DNA from: Schaalia cardiffensis | Lineage (GTDB): Bacteria; Actinomycetota; Actinomycetes; Actinomycetales; Actinomycetaceae | DNA length: 49,149 nucleotides | NCBI RefSeq assembly: GCF_016405145.1 | Contig: NZ_JAEKIA010000015.1 | Span: 1-49,149 of the forward strand | Reading direction: 5' to 3' | Shown: positions 36,415 to 43,507 of the stretch, one piece after another | Position numbering within the stretch: the stretch's first letter is position 1 | How the letters are laid out: each line of letters starts with the position of its first letter | The notes under the pieces: generated by a model | What the model was told of the DNA's origin: nothing | The model's database searches: none | The model's input: only the letters and a program-made list of their open reading frames with translations | Translations under genes and position numbers: made by a program

Positions 36415-37923
36415 TCAACCGATCAGCGCAAGACCGCCAACACTCGATTTCTGTTCCTCTATCTCCCTCTCGTCAACCACTCCGTTGACGAATGCTTCTA
36501 GCTTAAGCGGGGCCCCCGTATCGTGCATCTTTGCAGACATCTCGACACGACCGTTCGAGTCAAGTAAAATAAGAAGATCAACAGGGGTTCCCGCATCTAG
36601 CGGCGGGATTCCTGTAATCTGTGCGTCAAAAACGATCGAGTTGTTCTCCAGCCGTTGTGATGGAAATATACCGTTCTGTTCCATGATCCGCACACGGATG
36701 GCAGGCTGCCGGTCCTGAATCGTGGCAAGAACGATCGCCCTTTGTGCAGGGAGACGAGTTCCTCTAGGAAAAATTGGAAGAACAATAGGTATTGGGGAGA
36801 ACGGTGCAGCGGACGACATAATCCTTACTCCGAGCTGCCGAGAAAGCACGTTCCCGATTCTCACGGTGGAGTTATGCGAAATGATACGCTCTGCATAGAG
36901 AGCAGCTCCGCGTGCGACAGCACGATCGGGATCCACTGTTTCAACGGGAAGAGAAAACGTACGTTCGATCGCCCTCCGAAGCATCGGCATCCTCGTCGAA
37001 CCACCGACAAGAAAGACCTTCGTCGGTTTTGGCCCACCCCGCTTTTTAGATTCCTCGACGGTCCTTTCTGCGGCTTCGACGCAGATTCTGACGAGATCCG
37101 CCGATGCGCGCTCGAATTCTGCACGCGATATGCATACTGTGCGTCTAACGCCATTATATTTTAAAGAAACCGTCGCAGACTCATGTATCGACAAGCGCTT
37201 CTTTAGAATTTCAGATTTGAACGACACTTGGTCCACAAATTCCAAATCCGCTTCTGCATTCGAATCAATTCCGGCTTCGAACAGGCGCCGCCATACGAGC
37301 GTTTCAACACGCCGATCCCAGTCGAGTCCACCGAGACGACGTTCCCCGTCAACGGCCCAGACTTTCTGATTCTCTCCCCACCATTCAATAAGAGCTACGT
37401 CAAACGTCCCACCACCAACGTCAACCACGAGCGGAACTTCTCGAGAATCCTCCGAAAGCACCGCACAGGCAGCAGCAACAGGTTCGGCAAGCAATTCGAG
37501 ACACTCTATACCCGCTATCCTTGCAGCTGCCCGCGTCGCTTCTTGCTCCGCCAAACCAAAATAAGCTGGGATGGTGATGACCGCTTTTAGTTCTTCTGGG
37601 GCACAATCAAGGAATGATGCGCTATCGCTTGCGATGCGACGGAGAATAATCGCCGAAAGAGCTTCCGGCGTGAAGACAGCACCACCAACGGCGAACGATT
37701 CTTCCTTTCCCATATACCGCTTAATTCCGACGACGATTTCTTCATTCGTTCCGAGAAGCACCTTCGCGTCGTCACCAACTAAGACTCTACCATCACTTTC
37801 AAAGAGAATCACGGACGGCGTCAAATCACGTCCGGTTGAAGAAGGGATCACCCGCGTCTCACCATTTTGTGAGATCATCGCACAACTGTAGGTTGTTCCG
37901 AGGTCTATACCAATTACAGGCAT
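36415..37923 (-). CDS. Hsp70-family protein without lid domain (second copy)
   Basis: The 502-residue product has a full Hsp70 ATPase domain: IGIDLGTTYSCAM (phosphate 1), VITIPAYFGLAEQEATRAAA, LVVDVGGGTFDVALI (phosphate 2) and VFLVGGSTRMPMLRR (adenosine). A shortened substrate-binding beta region follows and the C-terminal helical lid is absent, unlike DnaK (about 600-640 residues). The ATG at 37923 has GGAGAGG upstream; earlier open codons overlap the neighbour and are rejected. Co-operonic GTPases and vWA suggest a dedicated, not general, chaperone. Confidence 0.88.
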   Translation of the reverse strand: MPVIGIDLGTTYSCAMISQNGETRVIPSSTGRDLTPSVILFESDGRVLVGDDAKVLLGTNEEIVVGIKRYMGKEESFAVGGAVFTPEALSAIILRRIASDSASFLDCAPEELKAVITIPAYFGLAEQEATRAAARIAGIECLELLAEPVAAACAVLSEDSREVPLVVDVGGGTFDVALIEWWGENQKVWAVDGERRLGGLDWDRRVETLVWRRLFEAGIDSNAEADLEFVDQVSFKSEILKKRLSIHESATVSLKYNGVRRTVCISRAEFERASADLVRICVEAAERTVEESKKRGGPKPTKVFLVGGSTRMPMLRRAIERTFSLPVETVDPDRAVARGAALYAERIISHNSTVRIGNVLSRQLGVRIMSSAAPFSPIPIVLPIFPRGTRLPAQRAIVLATIQDRQPAIRVRIMEQNGIFPSQRLENNSIVFDAQITGIPPLDAGTPVDLLILLDSNGRVEMSAKMHDTGAPLKLEAFVNGVVDEREIEEQKSSVGGLALIG

Positions 37924-37945
37924 GTCGACCAACCTCTCCTTTGTT

Positions 37946-38158
37946 TTAACCTTCCCAGGGGAAAGGGATCGCTGTCGAGAGTTCATAGCTTACCAATGAA
38001 ATTTCATTGTACACCGCATTGAAAAGCCGCAGCCCATTACCGTCAACAATGATCCACAAACCTAGAAAAAACGCGATAGCGCAGACAAAAATAATATGAA
38101 TAAATGACCAAAAAACTCGGTACAACGTGTAACTTCTAGGGACCTTAATGTCACGCAT
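37946..38158 (-). CDS. Small single-pass membrane peptide
   Basis: The 70-residue product has a basic start (MRDIKVPRSYTLYR), one long membrane helix (about 16-38, FIHIIFVCAIAFFLGLWIIV) and a short polar tail. AAAGGG lies seven bases before the ATG. It sits between the membrane GTPase and the second Hsp70, with gaps of 12 and 22 bases, so it is almost certainly part of the operon. A membrane adaptor or effector role is only a guess. Confidence 0.65.
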   Translation of the reverse strand: MRDIKVPRSYTLYRVFWSFIHIIFVCAIAFFLGLWIIVDGNGLRLFNAVYNEISLVSYELSTAIPFPWEG

Positions 38159-38170
38159 CAATTTTCCCTT

Positions 38171-39883
38171 TCATCGCGAATTAGAAACAGGGGTAGCTGG
38201 CAATTTGTTCGAAAACTCCACGGCTGGAAGAAGAGATACGGGAGATCCCTCGGCCGAGAAGAGCCAATCAAGTACAGCGATTGGTGAGGTGCGTGACCAC
38301 TCATCCTGAACATTCAGCGAATCGACCGCAAAATAAACGACTTCTTTAAAGTCCGACTCGAATGTCCGAACAAGCCCCTCAATCCCCGTTTCTACGAGCC
38401 ATGAACGCACCGATTGCGAGGAACTCGGATCGATGCTCACACCCGCACCAGTGCGGCGAAGAAGATCGAGCTTGGAGAGCACGACGCCGAGACGTCGGCG
38501 CTTAAGACTGATACCAGCATCACGTAATCGCTGTGCCACCGACTGGTAGGCGTCCTCTTGGTCGGAACTTGCGATCTCGTCCTGAATTCCTCCGGATACG
38601 TAGAGATCGTCGAAGACTCGAGGCAGCGCGAGAGGATCAAGGACGAAGATCATCGTCTTAGCTACGTCGAAATACGAGAGCGCTGAGCCAGAATCGCTTG
38701 TTACAAAACGCTCTCCGGCAACGTCCACAAAGTGAACCTCGAGCTGTTTACCACGCGCGTCCAAGAAAATGAGCGGCGTTCCGTTCGGTTTTTCCTGGCT
38801 CGGTGTCTTTGCCGTTGTCGTCCTCGAAAAAATTACGGAACGTGCTGTCTGGAGAACGCTATTAGCTTCGGGCGTTAAGGCTTCGACACTTCCCTTTTCC
38901 TTCACAAGTGCCCGCTCTGCTTCAACCAGAGCTGCTGAAACTAATCTAGTCTTACCGGCAGAAATCGCTCCGAAAACGGGGATTCGGAGCGTCATGCGCG
39001 TTCCGGCGCCACTCGGTAAAGTTGCGCGACATGAGGGGCAAACCGATTCAAGTACATTGGAAGCGTGAGTAACTGTTGTTGGTAATACAGCTCCACAGCC
39101 GCAGAGACGCTTCACAATTCCAAGTGCCCCTGGAGAAATGTCCGCGTGAATCTCTTGGCATGAAGAGCACTTGTATACCGGATTTGAATACTCCGCATAG
39201 CAAAAAGGGCAGGCGGAGCTCGCGTGTACAAGCCGCCGTTTAATCTTTTCGAAAAGGGAGTAGGCAGACGTGACCACAAACTGAAGAAACCAGATTCCTC
39301 CCCCGAGTATGAGCATCACGACTGTCCAAACGCCAACAGACATGACCAGTCCCGCACTAAAGGCAATGACGAGCGGAAGGAGAACAAGTATCCAGAAGAG
39401 CATGTTGCGGAGCCCGATGATAATTAAGTGAGTTTTGCCGATCTCCTCGGGCCCATGGTCGCGGACAGCGGCAGACCATGCGGCGAATGCGATCATCTGA
39501 CGTTTTGTCTCACCATGGATGGCCCTCATGTCCCTGCGCCCCTGGTACGGAATATACAGGGGCCAAGCTCGATCCCATCCGAAGTGCCGCGCAAGACCCC
39601 TTGGGGCACGCTGGTGGAATACCTCTCCGGCAACAACGAGATCAGGAGAAGCAATCTCAGGCTGCACAGAAGAATGTCCCCAGAGAACGCGTATGGGAAC
39701 TGCACATCCGCTAATCACTCCAACGGAAAATGCAATAAAGAATCCAATCGCAAACAAGACGACAACGACCGCGAGCACCTTTAAGATTACAACGAGCAGT
39801 ATCCAAAGAAGATAGAATACTGCTGCAACAATGAGCACGAACGCTATGATCGCAACAAGTAAAATAGCAAGTCCATCATCCAT
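38171..39883 (-). CDS. Membrane-anchored zinc-ribbon GTPase (TRAFAC, double-GTPase-like)
   Basis: The 570-residue product starts with two or three membrane helices (about 5-65), a soluble stretch, two more helices (about 160-215), and then several CxxC ribbons (CPFCYAEY, CSSCQEI, CGCG, CPSCRATL; about 228-290). The GTPase domain follows: FGAISAGKTRLV (G1), FVDVAGERF (G3) and VLSKLDLLRR (G4, SKLD replacing NKxD). The architecture matches the GTPases associated with GAP1-type proteins. It starts at ATG 39883, overlapping the end of the upstream gene, with GGAG in front. Confidence 0.78.
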   Translation of the reverse strand: MDDGLAILLVAIIAFVLIVAAVFYLLWILLVVILKVLAVVVVLFAIGFFIAFSVGVISGCAVPIRVLWGHSSVQPEIASPDLVVAGEVFHQRAPRGLARHFGWDRAWPLYIPYQGRRDMRAIHGETKRQMIAFAAWSAAVRDHGPEEIGKTHLIIIGLRNMLFWILVLLPLVIAFSAGLVMSVGVWTVVMLILGGGIWFLQFVVTSAYSLFEKIKRRLVHASSACPFCYAEYSNPVYKCSSCQEIHADISPGALGIVKRLCGCGAVLPTTVTHASNVLESVCPSCRATLPSGAGTRMTLRIPVFGAISAGKTRLVSAALVEAERALVKEKGSVEALTPEANSVLQTARSVIFSRTTTAKTPSQEKPNGTPLIFLDARGKQLEVHFVDVAGERFVTSDSGSALSYFDVAKTMIFVLDPLALPRVFDDLYVSGGIQDEIASSDQEDAYQSVAQRLRDAGISLKRRRLGVVLSKLDLLRRTGAGVSIDPSSSQSVRSWLVETGIEGLVRTFESDFKEVVYFAVDSLNVQDEWSRTSPIAVLDWLFSAEGSPVSLLPAVEFSNKLPATPVSNSR

Positions 39884-41280
39884 TATTCTGTCTCCTTTTT
39901 GAAAACTCTCTTAAACACGCGAATCGTTTTTCTAGAAAGCCTTCCTCTCTTCGTTTGCTCCGCAAAATTGGCAAGCAATTTCTGACTGCGAAGGCCAAGG
40001 AATTGCGTCGATTCGGCGGAAAGTAGACGCACCCGAAGTTCATTGTCATCACAAACCCAGGTGAGAAAATCCTCAGCCACTGCAGATTGGACGGATTTTG
40101 AATCTATCTCGAGCCATTCGAAGAAAATGTGAAGCAGCGGAGAAATACGTCTGGGATCAGACTTTCGCGATTCGAAGTCCCGACGCAGGCAAGCCTTCCA
40201 GAGAGTAAAATTTTTACCGACAAGAGTCGCAAAAGCACCTTGATTCCGCATATCGCAGAACGGGCTGACCATCTCATGGGGGATCGCCCAACCACAGGAG
40301 TCCAGCAAATTTGCGAGTCGGATTACGTCAATCTGAGCGCAGCTCTTGTTTCCAGATTCAAGCTCACTCAAAACAGACAGGGCTTCAACAGTTGCTAGCG
40401 CAAGATCAAGAAGGGAACCGAAACTCACGACATTGCTTGAAGTAGCGATCGCCGTGAGAAGAGGGGAAAATCTAGGAACTGGGCGGAGATTCCGTGCTGC
40501 TGTTTCGTATGATGCGAAGATACGGTGGCAGAGTCTATCTTCAAGAAAACCAACGCTCTCAAACCAGGCTTCAACAACCGCGATGTCTTCAGGTAACCGG
40601 CAATCAGCGAGGTAGTAGACCCAAGATCCAGGAGCCGGTCGGGGACGTTGGGATAAACGGTTGATTCTCTCCTCGATCCTGGCATCAGCGAGCGTAGCAG
40701 CCTCCCGCCACAGGTCAGCCAGGTGACGGAGTGGATCCGCAGCGTCCAGCTCATTAATGAGTGATGACCATTTTCCGCCCTCAAGCTCTTCGAGCGCAGA
40801 TCTGTCGCCCGATTCCCACGCAGAAATAAGGTCTGTCAGCACCACGCGCAAGAGTCCTTGATGAAACCTGTCCGGGGCGCTGAGAATTGAGAGATCACCG
40901 CTGCGGATATCCTTAGCAATAGTCTCCTGAGCTAATCTCAACGCGTCAGACTCAAGGTCAAGGTCCAGCAATGTCGCACATAAGTAGAGTGCATAAACGA
41001 ATCGTGTTTCGCAAGAAAATAGACGGCTCGACACTAAGTTTGAGGCGAGCTGTTGTGCCTCCGCATTGTTCCACGAGAAGATCATTATGCCGAAATGTTT
41101 GGCAAGTTGCCCCTCCCACACCGCGAATTCAGAATCCGAGGTTAGTGCAGCCTCCAGGCAATGAAGTACAAGGCTTTCGGCAAGTTCAACATGTCCGTTG
41201 AGAGAGAGGGCTGCGACCGCTGTGGCGGAGGCCCTGACCTCTGCATCATCTGTCGGCATTCGAGCAACGAGAAGATCCAT
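39883..41280 (-). CDS. GAP1-type protein, C-terminal part (separated by an in-frame stop)
   Basis: This 465-codon frame is in the same reading frame as the upstream 41410-42294 gene. The intervening codons also read as protein (AAEVVDALVSDCSTDSEVWG and on), so a single TGA (41410-41412) divides one 803-residue gene. The product is all-helical, repeat-like, with a basic end (RLSRKTIRVFKRVFKKETE), fitting the C-terminal domain of GAP1 proteins. The first ATG after the stop (41280) has no clear ribosome site, so independent translation is doubtful. Confidence 0.65.
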   Translation of the reverse strand: MDLLVARMPTDDAEVRASATAVAALSLNGHVELAESLVLHCLEAALTSDSEFAVWEGQLAKHFGIMIFSWNNAEAQQLASNLVSSRLFSCETRFVYALYLCATLLDLDLESDALRLAQETIAKDIRSGDLSILSAPDRFHQGLLRVVLTDLISAWESGDRSALEELEGGKWSSLINELDAADPLRHLADLWREAATLADARIEERINRLSQRPRPAPGSWVYYLADCRLPEDIAVVEAWFESVGFLEDRLCHRIFASYETAARNLRPVPRFSPLLTAIATSSNVVSFGSLLDLALATVEALSVLSELESGNKSCAQIDVIRLANLLDSCGWAIPHEMVSPFCDMRNQGAFATLVGKNFTLWKACLRRDFESRKSDPRRISPLLHIFFEWLEIDSKSVQSAVAEDFLTWVCDDNELRVRLLSAESTQFLGLRSQKLLANFAEQTKRGRLSRKTIRVFKRVFKKETE

Positions 41281-41409
41281 CAGGGAGTCACCATGATCGA
41301 AAATCTCATCCTCATCAGCAGCCAGAACTGAAAGAAGGTTCGCTACGCTGCCCCAGACCTCACTGTCGGTCGAGCAGTCAGAGACAAGAGCATCAACGAC
41401 CTCCGCTGC

Positions 41410-42294
41410 TCAATCTGGAGTAATGTACAAAGACCAGCGCCTTACGAGCTCAAGGGACTCGATTGCTTCGAATGGTGTGAACTCACGCAGCCGACGCGCG
41501 ATACGGGTCGCTGCGACTGTCGGTAGCAAGTCGGGAAGGATCCATTGGTCGAGGTTGATCACGTTGATTCCAAGATCCTGCTCATGCGGGTCTGGCGCAA
41601 GCCCAAATTTAGGGTGCACAGCAACAACTTGCCCACGGCACTTGAAAGGCTCTGCTACGAAACCCTCAAAACGGATGTCGCGGCACTGAGCGGGTTCGAG
41701 CAGGATGGAAACTACTGCGAACCATTGCATTGCGGTCACAGCATTCTCTGTAACGAATGCAAGCCGCTTCCCCTCAGAAGACAGCTGCTCAACCGCTGTG
41801 AGGAAAATCGGAAGCCCAAGGTCACCCCACGGTGCCTGCACTAACATCTCAACAAGGGCGTCAGTTTCAAAGGCTTCATCGAGGAGTAGCGGTGCAGCCC
41901 ATTGCAAGCAGGTGGTCGATGTCGGGACTGTAAGGTCCCACTCAGTTGCACCGAAAAGCTGAGCCGGTCTCAGCGGCTCAAAATCGAGCGTCGATGAGGT
42001 TAGCGCGCATTGTGTAAGAAAGTTGCCGCTTCTGCCGCCAATTGTTAATCCTGTTGGGATCCCACGGGCAATGAACATAATCCCATCGTGAGAATCAACA
42101 ATGAAACTCTCAGGATGCTCGAGTGGATCATGTTCAAGATCCCACCCTGTTCGAAGCTCAATTAGCATCCGACTCCGAATAAAAGCCATTTCAGCTTGTG
42201 AGATGCCTTCGGAAACTGCCGCGAAACCGAAACCCGAGGCACCTTCGACATTTGTCTCCCTCGTGGTATCGGTATAAACGACAACGTCAAACAT
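41410..42294 (-). CDS. GTPase-associated protein 1, N-terminal and middle domains, ended early by TGA
   Basis: The 294-residue product opens MFDVVVYTDTTRE, continues GASGFGFAAVSEGISQAEM and has LDFEPLRPAQLFGATEWDL and LVEMLVQAPWGDLGLPI, which matches the GAP1-N2 and GAP1-M domain pattern. GAP1 proteins accompany TRAFAC double-GTPases in conflict systems. The stop falls in LYITPD-stop-AAEVV, where the frame then continues without interruption to 39883; TGG (Trp) to TGA is the simplest explanation. The ATG overlaps the GTPase-gene tail, and a G8 tract lies in its ribosome-binding region. Confidence 0.75.
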   Translation of the reverse strand: MFDVVVYTDTTRETNVEGASGFGFAAVSEGISQAEMAFIRSRMLIELRTGWDLEHDPLEHPESFIVDSHDGIMFIARGIPTGLTIGGRSGNFLTQCALTSSTLDFEPLRPAQLFGATEWDLTVPTSTTCLQWAAPLLLDEAFETDALVEMLVQAPWGDLGLPIFLTAVEQLSSEGKRLAFVTENAVTAMQWFAVVSILLEPAQCRDIRFEGFVAEPFKCRGQVVAVHPKFGLAPDPHEQDLGINVINLDQWILPDLLPTVAATRIARRLREFTPFEAIESLELVRRWSLYITPD

Positions 42295-42485
42295 TCCTCA
42301 GCCCCCCCCTTTTCAGCACACCACGTTCAGCGAGGAGCCACAGTAGTGGCTCTCCTATCCGGTGGGGCGCAATTCCGTGAGAATCGACCTCGGTGGTCAC
42401 GTAATCAGGTTCTGCTCCTAGCGACGAGATAGCGAAGAGGCGGTAGTTTTTACAGTTGAGATCAAGAAGATCGATGAGCCCAGAA
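42287..42485 (-). pseudogene. Out-of-frame C-terminal tail of the DO-GTPase2-like gene
   Basis: Beyond the G8 tract the next frame reads SGLIDLLDLNCKNYRLFAIS, SLGAEPDYVTTEVDSHG and AERGVLKRGGLRNV, then stops. This is the expected helical end of the GTPase. Removing one G joins it in frame to the upstream gene, giving a 404-residue protein that overlaps the GAP1 start by eight bases. Confidence 0.75.
42302..42309. repeat. G8 homopolymer (C8 on plus) at the GAP1 ribosome-binding region
   Basis: On the minus strand the context is AAAAGGGGGGGGCTGAGGA followed by ATG. The tract lies seven bases upstream of the ATG and can pair with anti-Shine-Dalgarno sequence. It also lies inside the end of the GTPase frame, so length changes would alter both. 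Confidence 0.7.
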
Positions 42486-43502
42486 CCCCCCCCATTCGTG
42501 AACGAGGGAAGCAACGTGATCGTGGACGTTTTTTGACTCAGCGTCGTCGAAGTATGGGACATTCGGGCTAGCTGCACAGAGTGGATTGGATTGCGAAAGA
42601 GAAGGAAGAAAGGCATCGATCTTCGAAATTACGACCGCGATAGGCTGGACGATCTTCTTGCCCCGTTTGGTTCCCTCATTCGCCCTGAGAACATCGATGA
42701 CAGCACCGACGACGCTTTCAGGAGCATCGGTTCCCATTCCGCTTGGAGCTACGTCGCCTCGACGACCACGGTTTGCAGGGAAAGAAAATGGATCGAGCAG
42801 AAGTATGAGCCCCTTTGTGGCGCGGAGATAACCGATCGACATCGCTCGGTCCACACCATGAGACAAATCTTCACCTGCAGTGTCATAGAAGGAGAAGATC
42901 GTACAGTTGAAATCCTTCCAAGCCCTGCGTGTGGGGACCTTCCACTCAAAAACCACAGGTGAGCGCTTCTTGTCACGCATTACGTCTGTCTGATCGGGAA
43001 GAGTCCCATGCTCGCGCTCCATTTTCGCGAGGTTATTATCAAGTTCCCGCGAGGACTCTGAATCATTACGACAGTAGAAAACGTGACGATCGAAACGACG
43101 TGGGATCGAACCGTGTACCTGATTAAGCTCTCTCTTTAGCACAGAGAGCATAACTGTCTTACCTGCGGACCGTGCACCGACGAGGCCGAATATGGAGCTT
43201 TCTGAGCTGAATTCACCCGGAAGGGAAGAATGGCAATGCGGACAGAGACGAATCCGAGTCTTACCTCGACATTGTGGGCATTTTGCGCTCCGCGGTTCGG
43301 CAGAGAATCCCCGCTCTTCAGGTTCGAACGAGGGAAGAAGGGGTCTAGTATCTGAGAATATCTGTTTCAGCCTTGCATCTTCAACTTTCGGGCAAGGTGT
43401 ACAGCCAGCATCGGGGGTGCCGGCACAACGGAAGTGTACCTCTTTCAAGTTAATAGGGGTGTAGCAATAAGGACAGGGAACACTCTTGTTGATAATGGAC
43501 AC
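42462..43502 (-). CDS. Zinc-ribbon TRAFAC GTPase (DO-GTPase2-like), frameshifted at a G8 tract
   Basis: As read, the product has 346 residues. An N-terminal zinc region (CPYCYTPI, CAGTPDAGCTPC, CPQCRGKTRIRLCPHCHSSL) precedes a GTPase domain: LVGARSAGKTVML (G1), FYDTAGEDLSH (G3) and VVISKIDAFLP (G4, SKID). It ends HEWGGFWAHRSS after reading through GGGGGGGG (42486-42493). With seven Gs the frame continues to 42287. The GTG at 43502 is chosen because AAAGG precedes it, it follows the upstream stop by five bases, and the ribbon starts directly after; the open frame runs further upstream inside the neighbour. Confidence 0.78.
   Translation of the reverse strand: MSIINKSVPCPYCYTPINLKEVHFRCAGTPDAGCTPCPKVEDARLKQIFSDTRPLLPSFEPEERGFSAEPRSAKCPQCRGKTRIRLCPHCHSSLPGEFSSESSIFGLVGARSAGKTVMLSVLKRELNQVHGSIPRRFDRHVFYCRNDSESSRELDNNLAKMEREHGTLPDQTDVMRDKKRSPVVFEWKVPTRRAWKDFNCTIFSFYDTAGEDLSHGVDRAMSIGYLRATKGLILLLDPFSFPANRGRRGDVAPSGMGTDAPESVVGAVIDVLRANEGTKRGKKIVQPIAVVISKIDAFLPSLSQSNPLCAASPNVPYFDDAESKNVHDHVASLVHEWGGFWAHRSS
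42486..42493. repeat. G8 homopolymer (C8 on plus) causing frameshift in the GTPase gene
   Basis: Minus-strand context GAATGGGGGGGGTTCTGG. Eight Gs give a stop at 42462; seven (or ten) restore the full-length GTPase. Tracts of this length are prone to slipped-strand change and to sequencing error. Confidence 0.8.
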
Positions 43503-43507
43503 TGGAC

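Noticed and set aside
41410-41412. TGA in GAP1 as selenocysteine or programmed readthrough
   Set aside because: No SECIS-like hairpin or readthrough context (such as CTAG after the stop) was seen; a plain nonsense change is simpler.
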